Shown: positions 1 to 10,000 of the stretch, one piece after another
Numbering within the stretch: the stretch's first letter is position 1
Layout: each line of letters opens with the position of its first letter
Origin: Candidatus Symbiothrix sp.
Lineage (GTDB): Bacteria; Bacteroidota; Bacteroidia; Bacteroidales; Azobacteroidaceae
Assembly: GCA_031261285.1 (NCBI GenBank)
Contig: JAISKM010000158.1
Coordinates: 1 to 46,236 of the forward strand
Direction: 5' to 3'
Length of the DNA: 46,236 nucleotides
Translations under genes and position numbers: made by a program
The notes under the pieces: model-generated
Database searches by the model: none
Told to the model about the DNA's origin: nothing
Seen by the model: only the letters and a program-made list of their open reading frames with translations

Positions 1-1388
1 GATACTCCTCCGATAGTCACTGTTGTTTCTTCGTCAAGCGTCGTAAAGTAAGTGGCGACATCGGACAGATCACTGAATATTGAATTAGAGATGCCAAGAT
101 CTAACGTGATTGTTCCTTCAATTGGGTCGATAATGCCGTCAACACCACCCACTGTGAACGATGTCAGGGCAGGAGGAACATCATTGTGGGTCAGAATGGT
201 CAGCTCGTAAGCGACCGCATCCACACTGTTAGTTACGACTACAGCAATATGTTCCAGGCCATTGCCCGTTTCGCTATAGTCGACACCATCACCGGATGTT
301 ACCGATACTCCACCGATAGTGACTGTCGTTTCTTCGTCAAGCGTCGTAAAGTAAGTCGCTACATTCGACAGATCACTGAATATTAAATTAGAGATGCCAA
401 GATCTAACGTGATTGTTCCTTCGCTTGGATCGATAGTTCCGTCAACGCCACCAACCGTGAACGATGTCAGGGCGGGAGGAACATCATTGTGCGTCAGAAT
501 GGTCAGGTCGTAAGCGATCGCATCCACACTGTTAGTGACAACTACAGCAACATGTTCCAAGCCATTACCTGTTTCACTATAGTCGACACCATCGCCGGTG
601 GTTACCGATGATCCTCCGATAGTCACTGTTGTTTCTTCGTCAAGCGTCGTAAAGTAAGTGGCGACATCTGACAAATCACTGAATATTGAATTGGAAATGC
701 CAAGATCTAACGTGATTGTTCCTTCAATTGGGTCGATAATGCCGTCAACACCACCAACCGTGAACGATGTCAGAGCAGGAGGAACATCATTGTGTGTCAA
801 AATAGTCAGGTCGTAAGCGACTACATCCACACTGTTAGTGACAACTACGGCAACATGTTCCAAGCCATTACCCGTTTCGCTATAGTCGACACCATCGCCG
901 GATGTTACCGATAGTCCACCAATAGTCACCGTCGTTTCATTGTCAAGCGTCGTAAAGTAAGTCGCTACATTCGACAAATCACTGAATATTGAATTAGAGA
1001 TGCCAAGATCAAACGTGATGGTTCCTTCAATTGGGTCGATAGTGCCGTTAACACCACCAACTGTGAACGAAGTCAGGGCGGGAGGAACATCATTGTGCGT
1101 CAGAATAGTCAGGTCGTAAGCGATCGCATCCACACTGTTAGTGACGACTACGGCAATATGTTCCAAGCCATTGCCTGTTTCGCTATAGTCGACACCATCG
1201 CCGGACGTTACCGATACGCCACCGATAGTGACTGTTGTTTCATCGTCAAGCGTCGTAAAGTAAGTGGCGACATCCGACAGATCACTGAATATTGAATTAG
1301 AGATGCCAAGATCTAACGTGATGGTTCCTTCAATTGGGTCAATAATTCCGTCAACACCACCAACCGTGAACGATGTCAGGGCGGGAGG
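1..1388 (-). repeat. tandem 303-bp coding repeats (101 residues each)
   Basis: Equivalent bases of successive units fall at 115, 418, 721, 1024 and 1327, a period of exactly 303 bp, so the repeats keep the reading frame. Units are nearly identical, with scattered changes that are mostly silent or conservative. The last unit towards the gene start runs into the larger module near 1388. Two further, more diverged copies of the same domain sit near 2209 and 3097, spaced 882 and 888 bp, embedded in a composite repeat. Recent unit duplication is likely, and unit number could vary between strains. Confidence 0.9.
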
Positions 1389-4300
1389 CAACTTTGTCAA
1401 CCTGCCCGCTATCATTACATTTTTCAAGAGAGCACCATAAGCTTTTTCGTCAGCAGCACCTTGATAGTAATAAACGCGGATGTAAACTGTTCCGTTCTCA
1501 GCCACTTCTATGCCTTGTGTAGATGACATAGGATACAAATTACCATTCACATTGCCGCTTGCTCGGGTTGCAAAAATATTGCTGCTAACATCGGATATAT
1601 CAGTAGAAACCCCTGCGCAAGCAAAAAGACCACTACCCGTAAGACCTCCAATAAGCAAGCCAATGGAATCAACGCGAAGCGTTGTACCCGGTTTTGCCGA
1701 CACACTAAATTCTACATAGCAATCAGGATCGAAACTACCCAGTGGCCAAACAATAGCAGTAGAAAGGTCAGTACCATCGTTATGGAGAAGTCGCTGCAAA
1801 TGGTCTGTTGAAGCATCAATGTCCGGAAAATCCGAAGCATTACCAATACTGCTCGTGCTATAGTTAGCCACGCTTACCGTGCCGGAGAAAGTTTCATCTG
1901 AAGCCGTTACATTTCCTTCAATTATTGGAGTAACAGTCGTTGTCTGATTCAACGGATACACTACCGAGAACGCAATGTGTGTATGAATGGTCAAGTCGTA
2001 AGTGACCTCACCTAAACTGTTAGTTAGCACTACGGCAATATGTTCCAAACCATTGCCCGTTTCGCTATAGTCAATGCCGTCGCCGGTTGTTACCGGTGAT
2101 CCGCCGATAGTCACTGTGGTTTCATCGTCAAGTGTGGTAAAGTAAGTCGCTACATCCGACAGATCACCAAAGATCGGATTCGAGGTCGGAATATCTAATG
2201 TAATTGTTTCTTCGCTTGGGTCGATGATGCCGTTAACACCACCCACTGTGAACGAAGTCAGTGCCGGTGGCAGTGGAACCTCTGTCAACCTGCCGCTGAT
2301 CATTACATTCTTGACGATAGCTGCCCGGTTTTGATTTGTACCATTGATCCAAAAATAAGCCCTGACATAAAGTGTGTCGCCTTCGGCCAGTATCCGGATT
2401 TTAGTGGATGATGCAGGATATAAGTAATTATTTGCATTGCCGGAAGCACTGTATAACAACGTATCCGTATCGGCTTCGGGCGCATCAAAATCAAAGGAAG
2501 TAGAAGCCCTTGCCGCCATCTGTATTGAACCTGAACCGCTTCCACCGAGATATAAACCAATAGAATCAACTGTCAGTTCAGTCCCTCTTTTAGGTGTTAC
2601 TGCAAACTGAACGTAGCGGTCGGGATTAATGCCGGTTTCATTATCCGGCCAATTAATGCCGGGAGTAGTAGTGTCCGGTGCGGTTCGCCAAAGACGCTGC
2701 ATCTTATCTGTGGAGCTAACAAGACTTGGGTAAGCCGGATTGTCTTGAGAAGTAGAATAATCCCTTGCTGCCCAATCAGAAAAAACTTCATCGGGAGCCG
2801 TTACATTGCCTGTAGTTGTTGGTGTAGTCGTTTCATTCAACGAATACATTACCGAGAATGCAATGTATGTATGAATGGTCAGGTCGTAAGTGATTTCACC
2901 TACACCGTTAGTTAGCACTACGGAAATATGTTCCAATCCATTGCCTGTTTCGCTATAGTCTACACCGTCGCCGGTTGTTACCGGTGCACCACCGATAGTT
3001 ACTGTCGTTTCATCGTCAAGTGTAGTAAAGTAAGTTGCTACATCCGACAGATCATCGAATATCGGATTCGAGGTCGGAATATCTAATGTAATTGTTTCTT
3101 CGCTTGGGTCGATTGTTCCGTTAACACCACCCACTGAGAACGATGTCAGGGCAGGAGGTTGTGGAACCGCTATTACTTTCCCTGCTATCATTACATTTTT
3201 CAAGGCAGCGGTATAAGCTTTGAGGTCAGCAGCACCTTGATAGTAATAAACGCGGATATAAGCTGTTCCGTTTTCGGCTACTATTATACTTTGTTGGGTG
3301 GACAGAGGATACAAAGAACCATTCGCATTGCCACTTGCTCGCGTTGCAAAGATATGGTCGCTAACATCGGATATATCGGTAGAAACCCCTGCGCAAGCAA
3401 AAACGCCACTTCCCGAAAAACCTCCAATAAGCAATCCAATAGAATCAATGCGAAGACTTGTGCCCGGTTCGGCCGACACAGCAAACTGTACATAAACGTC
3501 GGGGTCGAAATTGCCTTGCGGCCAAACAATAGCAGTAGTAAGGGCACTACCATCGTTATGACGAAGACTCTGCAGATGGTCGGTTGAAGCATCAATGTCC
3601 GGGTAATCTGCTGCATTACCAATAGTAGAGGTGTTATAGTTGACCACGTTTACAGTGCCGGCAAAAGTTTCATTGGAAGCCGCTACATTTCCTGTAATTG
3701 TTGGCGCAACAGTCGTCGTCTGATTCAACGGATAAAATATCGTGAACGGATCACCTTCGATAGTTTCCGTCAACGTTCCACGTATGGTCACATTTTTTAT
3801 TAGAAGCATTTTTGCGTTAGCAGCACTATTCCAAAAATACGCACGGACATAAAGCGTTTGACCTTCACCTACAACTATATTTTCTGTGGATGACACAGGA
3901 TAAATATAGTTATTTGCCATTTCTCCTGAATTATATGTTCCTACTGTTTCGTAGTCGCTAAAATCAGAAGACAGTGAAACCCTTACAGAGCATCCCATAG
4001 ATGCACTACCGGCACTTCCAACATATAAACCAATTGAATCTATTGACATCGCCCAGCCTTCGTTAGGTGCTACGGTAAACTGAACATAGCGGTCAAGATT
4101 TACATCCGTTTCGGCGGGGAAAGCCACTCCACCCGGACGTTGGACACGTTGTAGTCTGTCTGTGCCAGAAACAAGTGGTATTAATTCGTCAGGTCCGTTA
4201 ATAGCTGTAATATACCCCTGAATTTCTGCATCATCAGAAAGAGTTTCATTAGACGCCAATACGTGACCTGTAATAGCAGGGGTGACTGTCGTCGTCTGAT

Positions 4301-4403
4301 TCAGCGAATAAAACACCGAGAACGGTGTTGTGTCGGCAGCATGCAAGCATGTTGCTAGTGCTGTTAAACAAGCAGTGAAAAGAATAAGTTGAATTTTTCT
4401 CAT
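1..4403 (-). CDS. giant secreted multi-repeat surface protein, 3' end beyond the window
   Basis: Reading the minus strand from the ATG at 4403, I found no stop in this frame down to base 3, so at least 1467 codons are open and the C-terminus lies off the left edge. The protein starts with a signal peptide (MRKIQLILFTACLTALATC, then LHAADTT). Four copies of a module of about 190 residues follow (roughly 4330-3770, 3760-3170, 2870-2285, 1980-1390), each with the patterns LNQTTTV, RYVQF or YVEF, DSIGLY/L and LYVRAYFW or YIRVYYY. Modules 2 to 4 alternate with a 101-residue domain (TSFTVGG, DLSDVATYFTTLD, DYSETGNGLEHI) that then repeats in tandem to the window edge. This build suggests a beta-sandwich adhesin or glycan-binding protein exported by Sec and perhaps T9SS; the sorting tail would lie outside. 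I do not recognise the domains by name. Open frame and signal peptide are seen; function is inference. Confidence 0.85.
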   Translation of the reverse strand, partial: MRKIQLILFTACLTALATCLHAADTTPFSVFYSLNQTTTVTPAITGHVLASNETLSDDAEIQGYITAINGPDELIPLVSGTDRLQRVQRPGGVAFPAETDVNLDRYVQFTVAPNEGWAMSIDSIGLYVGSAGSASMGCSVRVSLSSDFSDYETVGTYNSGEMANNYIYPVSSTENIVVGEGQTLYVRAYFWNSAANAKMLLIKNVTIRGTLTETIEGDPFTIFYPLNQTTTVAPTITGNVAASNETFAGTVNVVNYNTSTIGNAADYPDIDASTDHLQSLRHNDGSALTTAIVWPQGNFDPDVYVQFAVSAEPGTSLRIDSIGLLIGGFSGSGVFACAGVSTDISDVSDHIFATRASGNANGSLYPLSTQQSIIVAENGTAYIRVYYYQGAADLKAYTAALKNVMIAGKVIAVPQPPALTSFSVGGVNGTIDPSEETITLDIPTSNPIFDDLSDVATYFTTLDDETTVTIGGAPVTTGDGVDYSETGNGLEHISVVLTNGVGEITYDLTIHTYIAFSVMYSLNETTTPTTTGNVTAPDEVFSDWAARDYSTSQDNPAYPSLVSSTDKMQRLWRTAPDTTTPGINWPDNETGINPDRYVQFAVTPKRGTELTVDSIGLYLGGSGSGSIQMAARASTSFDFDAPEADTDTLLYSASGNANNYLYPASSTKIRILAEGDTLYVRAYFWINGTNQNRAAIVKNVMISGRLTEVPLPPALTSFTVGGVNGIIDPSEETITLDIPTSNPIFGDLSDVATYFTTLDDETTVTIGGSPVTTGDGIDYSETGNGLEHIAVVLTNSLGEVTYDLTIHTHIAFSVVYPLNQTTTVTPIIEGNVTASDETFSGTVSVANYSTSSIGNASDFPDIDASTDHLQRLLHNDGTDLSTAIVWPLGSFDPDCYVEFSVSAKPGTTLRVDSIGLLIGGLTGSGLFACAGVSTDISDVSSNIFATRASGNVNGNLYPMSSTQGIEVAENGTVYIRVYYYQGAADEKAYGALLKNVMIAGRLTKLPPALTSFTVGGVDGIIDPIEGTITLDLGISNSIFSDLSDVATYFTTLDDETTVTIGGVSVTSGDGVDYSETGNGLEHIAVVVTNSVDAIAYDLTILTHNDVPPALTSFTVGGVNGTIDPIEGTITFDLGISNSIFSDLSNVATYFTTLDNETTVTIGGLSVTSGDGVDYSETGNGLEHVAVVVTNSVDVVAYDLTILTHNDVPPALTSFTVGGVDGIIDPIEGTITLDLGISNSIFSDLSDVATYFTTLDEETTVTIGGSSVTTGDGVDYSETGNGLEHVAVVVTNSVDAIAYDLTILTHNDVPPALTSFTVGGVDGTIDPSEGTITLDLGISNLIFSDLSNVATYFTTLDEETTVTIGGVSVTSGDGVDYSETGNGLEHIAVVVTNSVDAVAYELTILTHNDVPPALTSFTVGGVDGIIDPIEGTITLDLGISNSIFSDLSDVATYFTTLDEETTVTIGGV

Positions 4404-4437
4404 GGCAGTAAATTTTTCAATGTATTAGAATATGGTG

Positions 4438-4470
4438 CAAAATTAGATATATAAATTGTATCCGGTCAAG
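4438..4470 (-). promoter_or_regulatory. promoter of the giant repeat protein
   Basis: On the minus strand a -7 box TAATTTTG (4445-4438) matches the Bacteroidota consensus TAnnTTTG, with CTTG (4470-4467) 21 bp upstream as the -33 element. The start codon is 35 bp downstream. Confidence 0.6.
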
Positions 4471-4553
4471 TAATTTCTGGTTTTTTAAAGTGGATATTTT
4501 GGTTTTTGACAACTTTTTCATATTTTTTTTATCTCTGTTTACATAATTCTTCC

Positions 4554-4561
4554 TACATTTG
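4554..4561 (+). promoter_or_regulatory. -7 promoter box of the glycerate operon
   Basis: TACATTTG matches the TAnnTTTG consensus. No clear TTG lies at the usual -33 distance. The box covers the in-frame TTG at 4559, so that codon cannot be a start in this transcript; this supports the ATG at 4589. Confidence 0.5.
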
Positions 4562-4588
4562 TCCGATGAACAAGAAACACATCATACA

Positions 4589-5728
4589 ATGGAATTGAAA
4601 AAAATTGTGGTTGCCGTAGATTCTTTCAAAGGCTGTCTGAGTTCCGGCGCAATTGGAAAAGCCGTCGAAAGCGGCATAAAAACAGTTGTCTCATCGTGCG
4701 ACGTGGTGCAAGTTCCCATTGCCGACGGCGGAGAAGGCGTCTTGGATATACTGATGCCGGTTGCAAACGGAAGAACTGTCACCGTGTGTGCACACGGTCC
4801 GTTGATGGAACCGGTGAATGCCCGCTACGGCATATCGGGCGACGGCAAAACGGGGCTGATCGAAATGGCCACCGTCAGCGGATTGCCCTTAGTTCCTGTC
4901 GCTCAACGTAATCCTATGGAGACAACTTCGGTTGGGACGGGAGAATTAATCAAAGATGCTTTGGAAAAAGGCTGTCGCGATTTCATCATCGGTATCGGCG
5001 GCAGTGCCACCAACGACGCCGGATTGGGGATGCTGCAAGCCTTGGGGTTCCGCTTTTTGGATAACACCGGTGCGGAATTAGGTGTTGGCGGAAAAATCAT
5101 GCAGGAAGTCGCCGGTATTGACACCGGTCATGCCCACCCGGCTTTGAAAGATTCCCGTTTCACTATCGCTTGTGATGTCAGGAATCCTTTTTGCGGAGAG
5201 CAAGGTGCCGCCTACGTGTTCGCCCGCCAGAAAGGTGCCGGCGACGAGATGATCCGAACCTTAGATGAAGGCATGCGGTCGTTGGCAAAAGTGATATTAA
5301 AAACCACAGGGAAAGACATCGTAAACGTTCCGGGTGCCGGTGCAGCCGGAGGAATTGGAGGAGGCTTCATCGCTTTCCTTAACGCGACACTCAAGCCAGG
5401 CATTCAACTGTTGCTGGATTATCAGGATTTCGACCGGAAAATCGAAGGTGCCGACCTCATCATTACCGGCGAGGGACGCATAGACCGGCAAAGCGTGATG
5501 GGAAAAACGCCCTGGGGCGTTTTGCAAGCCGCTAAAAAACAGCAGGTGCCGGTCATCGTTATCGCCGGAGGCATCGAAGATGTCACAGAAATCAATCAAG
5601 CCGGTTTTCAAGGCGTTTTCTCCATCGCACCAGGGCCTGTCTCCTTGGAAAAAGCCATGGAACCCAAATTTGCCGAAGAAAACATCAAGCGGCTGGTAAC
5701 ACAAATATGCAGAACAATCACAATATAA
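4589..5728 (+). CDS. glycerate kinase (type 1, GarK/GlxK family)
   Basis: A 379-residue protein, the normal length for the glycerate kinase type-1 family, which phosphorylates D-glycerate with ATP to a phosphoglycerate that enters glycolysis. Family hallmarks are the N-terminal VVAVDSFKGCLSS, the PIADGGEGVLD segment, the glycine-rich IIGIGGSATNDAGLGMLQALG loop region, GAGAAGGIGGG and the C-terminal ITGEGRIDRQS with KTPWGV. The open frame extends upstream to a TTG at 4559, but that codon lies inside the promoter box, so I chose the ATG at 4589. The next gene is a permease 55 bp downstream, then a membrane-spanning regulator, so the three probably form one glycerate (or related sugar-acid) uptake and use unit. 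Cytoplasmic enzyme; the family assignment is firm, which phosphoglycerate is made is not visible here. Confidence 0.92.
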   Translation: MELKKIVVAVDSFKGCLSSGAIGKAVESGIKTVVSSCDVVQVPIADGGEGVLDILMPVANGRTVTVCAHGPLMEPVNARYGISGDGKTGLIEMATVSGLPLVPVAQRNPMETTSVGTGELIKDALEKGCRDFIIGIGGSATNDAGLGMLQALGFRFLDNTGAELGVGGKIMQEVAGIDTGHAHPALKDSRFTIACDVRNPFCGEQGAAYVFARQKGAGDEMIRTLDEGMRSLAKVILKTTGKDIVNVPGAGAAGGIGGGFIAFLNATLKPGIQLLLDYQDFDRKIEGADLIITGEGRIDRQSVMGKTPWGVLQAAKKQQVPVIVIAGGIEDVTEINQAGFQGVFSIAPGPVSLEKAMEPKFAEENIKRLVTQICRTITI

Positions 5729-5781
5729 TTTTTAATTTTTAATTTTTAATTTTTAATTTTCAACTTTCAATTTTCAACTTT
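5729..5781. repeat. AT-rich direct repeats between kinase and permease
   Basis: The spacer consists of repeated TTTTTAATT-like units followed by TTTTCAACTTTCAA-like units, up to the ATG of the permease. It has no promoter box. Similar simple AT-rich spacers occur at 31259-31287 (ATTAACA units) and 34397-34435, so this is a general intergenic style of this genome. Confidence 0.6.
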
Positions 5782-5783
5782 CT

Positions 5784-7028
5784 ATGACAACAATCGGAGC
5801 CATTCTCGGACTTATAATTGCTATTGTATTGATACTTAAAAAATTCAATACAGCCTACAGCATGATGCTTGGGGCTATCATCGGGGGACTTGCCTGCGGA
5901 TTTTCGCTTCCCTCCACAATTACCTTTATGCTCGAAGGCGTAAAAGAAATAGTTCCTGCTATCGTGCGGATTCTTACAGCCGGCGTTTTATCGGGCGTAT
6001 TGATTAAAACGGGGGCTGCCTCACAAATCGCACTGACCATCTCTCGTGTGATGGGAGAAAAAAAATCGCTTATAGCGTTGATTCTCTCCGCTTTTTTGCT
6101 GACTGCCATCGGCGTATTTATCGACGTGGCTGTGCTTACTGTGGCACCTATCGCTCTTGCCGTAGGTAAACGGATGGATTATTCCAAAATGAAGATATTG
6201 ATTGCCATGATAGCCGGAGGCAAATGCGGAAACATTATTTCGCCCAATCCGAATACCATTATCGCTGCCGAGAATTTTCATACCGATCTTTCATCTGTGA
6301 TTTTCGTAAATATAGTTCCGGCAGTCATCGGCTTGATTGCTGCGGTTGTACTCATTTCCTGTTTCCCGAACAAGGGGGAAAAGATAACCGCATTGCCGGA
6401 ACAGGAGGACGCATCGGACTTGCCTTCGTTCGGGCGGAGTATTACCGGTCCTGCGTTCACTGTGTTGTTGTTGATGTTACGTCCGTTTACAGGCATTGTC
6501 GTTGACCCTTTAATAGCTTTGCCGGCAGGAGGATTGCTTGGCATTATTGTTATGGGTAAATTCAAACTGTTGACGGAAAGTTTGTCTTACGGATTAGACA
6601 AAATGTCGGGCGTCGCTATTTTGCTGATCGGAACAGGCACGATAGCCGGAATTATCAAAAATTCTACGCTTAAAGACTCCATCCTTTCGGGCTTGGAAAG
6701 TCTTTCGATTGGAGAATCTTTCGTTGCTCCGGTTTCGGGCGCGTTGATGTCGGCGGTAACGGCATCTACCACCGCAGGGGCGACACTGGCTTCCGCTTCG
6801 TTTTCCGATGTCATATTGGCGGCCGGCATATCGGCTGTGTGGGGCGCAGCCATGGTCAATTCCGGAGCTACAGTGTTGGATCATCTTCCGCATGGTTCCT
6901 TTTTCCATGTTACGGCAGGTTCGGTAGAAATGAACTTGAAAGAGCGATTGAAACTCATCGGCTACGAATCGCTGGTCGGATTAATCCTGACAACGGCAAC
7001 TTTTGTCTGCTATTGGATTGTAAACTAA
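5784..7028 (+). CDS. GntP-family sugar-acid permease, probably glycerate transporter
   Basis: A 414-residue, very hydrophobic inner-membrane protein with about a dozen predicted membrane spans, as expected for the GntP family of proton-coupled gluconate/glycerate transporters. Recognisable family segments are the N-terminal LILKKFNTAYSMMLGAIIGG, the conserved VFIDVAVLTVAPIALAVGKR, GGKCGNIISPNPNTIIAAENF and the late GAAMVNSGATVLDHLPHGSFFH. It lies between a glycerate kinase and a hybrid two-component regulator (16 bp to the latter), which makes D-glycerate the most likely substrate. Gluconate or another small hydroxy acid is the alternative. Family is clear from sequence; the substrate is inferred from neighbours. 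Confidence 0.9.
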   Translation: MTTIGAILGLIIAIVLILKKFNTAYSMMLGAIIGGLACGFSLPSTITFMLEGVKEIVPAIVRILTAGVLSGVLIKTGAASQIALTISRVMGEKKSLIALILSAFLLTAIGVFIDVAVLTVAPIALAVGKRMDYSKMKILIAMIAGGKCGNIISPNPNTIIAAENFHTDLSSVIFVNIVPAVIGLIAAVVLISCFPNKGEKITALPEQEDASDLPSFGRSITGPAFTVLLLMLRPFTGIVVDPLIALPAGGLLGIIVMGKFKLLTESLSYGLDKMSGVAILLIGTGTIAGIIKNSTLKDSILSGLESLSIGESFVAPVSGALMSAVTASTTAGATLASASFSDVILAAGISAVWGAAMVNSGATVLDHLPHGSFFHVTAGSVEMNLKERLKLIGYESLVGLILTTATFVCYWIVN

Positions 7029-7044
7029 TGAAACGATACACCGG

Positions 7045-10000
7045 ATGAAGAAATTGTGTTGCATCCTATTGTTTTTTTGTACGCCGGCCGGCAAATTGTC
7101 GGCACTGCCGTCTTGTTATCTGGTTCACTACCCAACGGAAGATGCCACCTTGCAGCATAACGTCATGGAAATTATGCAAGACCGCAAAGGGTTTTTGTGG
7201 TTTACTACCTGGAATGGATTTGCCCGGTTCGACGGTTACGAATTTACACCCTATAAACTAAGTTCGTCTGAAACTTACAGTGTGAAAAGCAACCGGATAG
7301 ACCGTATCTACGAAGACCGTTACGGCTACCTGTGGTTGCAGTCTTATGACGGGAAAGTGCATCGTTTTGATCCTTCAACGGAAACGTTTCAGGGCGTTCA
7401 ATCCATACCGGATGCCGGCGATTTTTCGTTTACTTCTTCCAAAATAAAGATGATGCCTTCGGGCAAAGTTTGGGTACTCTCTGTCGAAAACGGAGGTATT
7501 TGCATCCACGACAGCACTTTTACCGCAACCGTTTACAATCAGAAAAACGGACAACTGAAAGGGAAAATTATTTTTGATGTGTTTGAAGACAACCGGCAAA
7601 ACACCTGGTTGCTCACCGACAACGGATTGGTTTCTCTTACGACAGATAAAAAGACGGAATATTTATCCTACGAACAACAGTTTTTTTGCGCTTTACAATG
7701 GAAAAACACCAAAGGCAATGAAATTTGGTTTGGTTCCGAATCCGGTAGAATCCGGATATACAATCCACAAACAAAACTGTTCCGGTCTTTTGAAACAAAC
7801 GCTTCGTCCGGTGTAACCAAACTGATGCAACTGTCGGATCATGAAGTCTTGATTATCACCTCTTCAAGTGGTTTTTTCATCTACGACACTTCGTCAAACC
7901 GGCTACAGGCCTACAATGTGTCGTCTCCGCCTGCCCATCCCGACAACAACATTCATTCGGCGCACATTGACAAGTACCGTAATTTGTGGTTGGAAACAAA
8001 TGAGGCGGGAGTGCTCAAATTCAACTTGAATACCCGCACTTTCAAGTATTTCCGTCCGGATTTGGAAAACGTGAACGCCAATATCAGTCCGTTGCGGTTT
8101 CAAGTTTGGGAAGATGTAAACGGCAGAGTATGGGTTTATCCCAAAGGCGGGGGGCTGTCGTTCTACAATCCTCAACAAGACAATTTGGAGTTGTTTTACA
8201 TCGGAGAGTTATTGCCCGACTGGAAATCGTCGAATATGTATCACGCGCTGCTTTCCGACCGGCAAGGAAATATGTGGATTTGCACCCGGACAAGAGGATT
8301 GGGAAAAGTGGTTTTCAATACCAATAATTTCAGCATCCGGCAATTCAACCCGAACCTCCATTCTACTGTCGCAAATAATGTAAGAGTTGTGTTTGAAGAC
8401 AAAGACGGCTATCGTTGGATTGCTACATTGGACGAAAAAATACGAATTTATGATCCGCAAGGCCGGTTGCTCGGCTATTTATTGGAAAACGGCACAGTGG
8501 GTTACGGCACGACGCCACCGGGCATTGTGTATTGTATCACGCAAGACAGGCAAGGCAATATGTGGATAGGAACAAGAGGTAATGGCGTTTTTTTAGCTAA
8601 ACGGAACAGCAATGCCACCGCCTTATCTTTCGATATTTTTCATTACAAAAAAGAGGCTAACGATATTTACAGCCTCAGTGGAAATGCTGTTTACAGTATT
8701 TTTCAGGATTCCAAAGACCGCATCTGGATAGGCACTTACGGCAACGGATTGAATCTTGCCGTTAATCAGGGGGAAAATAAGCTGCAATTTTTCAATCACC
8801 GGAACAATTTCAAAAATTATCCGTTGGAACATTGCCATCAGATTCGCTCCATTGTCGAAGATACCATTCACCAAAACATTTGTATCGGAACAACCTTCGG
8901 TATGCTCGTTTTCAAAACCGGTTTTTCATCGCCCGAAGCCATCAAATTTAAGTATTACGCCCACATTCCGAAAGACATGCACAGTTTGAGCGGCAACGAC
9001 GTTTATTGTATCAAAACAACCCGCTCCGGCGAAGTGTATGTCGCTACTTACGGTGGAGGGCTTCACCAAATTACCGCTTTTGACAACGAAAACTTCCCGC
9101 TGCAATTCAAGGTATTCACAAAACAGGATGGTATGCCTTCGGACGCTACGCAATCGCTGATAGAAGACAACAATGGAATGCTTTGGGTGATCACCGGAAA
9201 CGATTTGATACGCTTCAATCCGCACCTGAAAACGTTCGAGTCATTCGGCGACATTAAACGCCTGATGCGAATCAACATCTTTCAGGAAGGTTCCTATTTC
9301 TATTCACAATCAGGTGAAATCCTTTTAGGATACAGCAATGGACTGTTATCTTTCTTCCCGGATAAAATAAAAAACAGTACTTTCAATCCTTATATTACAT
9401 TGGAAAGTTTGAATATACTTCACAAAAAAACAAATAGCAAGAGAAGCAGTCCTTATACAATTAATATCGACGATACCAAACAATTGGTTTTAACACACAA
9501 TCAAAACTATTTCAGTATAGAATACGCCGCCTTGGATTTCATCGCTCCGGAAAATATTCACTATGCCCATAAGATGGAAGGGATTGACGACGACTGGTTG
9601 TATGTGGACAAACAGCGTGTCGCCAACTACACCAACCTGCCGAAAGGCAAGTACGTTTTTTGTGTAAAATCGACCAACAGCGACGGAATATGGATGGACA
9701 ACGAACGCCGCCTGTCCATCGAAATCAAACCTTCGTTTTGGGAAACCGGTTGGGCTTACGCGCTGTATCTTGCTTTGTGTATCTTGTTTGTAACCATCTG
9801 TATCCGTATTTCCCTCATCATTTACAAGTTAAAAAGACAAAGAAAAATGGATCTTCAGTTGTCGGAAATGAAGTTGCGGTTCTTTACGGATATTTCCCAT
9901 GAGATACGCACGCCGTTGACCATGATTATCGCTCCGTTAGAACATCTGATGCAAAATATCACTATTACGGACGACGTTCGCTCCCAACTTTCTCTCATAC

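Noticed and set aside
1..1388. Regular repeats that at first sight suggest a CRISPR array or satellite
   Set aside because: The period is 303 bp, units are contiguous without unique spacers, and all lie in one open reading frame.
186..1719. Short plus-strand frames across the repeat region
   Set aside because: They recur once per repeat unit and lie opposite the long minus-strand gene, so they are shadows of it.
3159..3622. 142-residue plus-strand and 112-residue minus-strand frames
   Set aside because: Both overlap the long minus-strand gene in other frames, have no recognisable motifs and sit on a repeated module.
4559..4588. TTG start giving ten extra residues on glycerate kinase
   Set aside because: The TTG is part of the -7 promoter box and the extra residues do not match the family.
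5297..5704. 135-residue minus-strand frame opposite glycerate kinase
   Set aside because: Antisense shadow of a well-conserved gene, with no promoter or motif.
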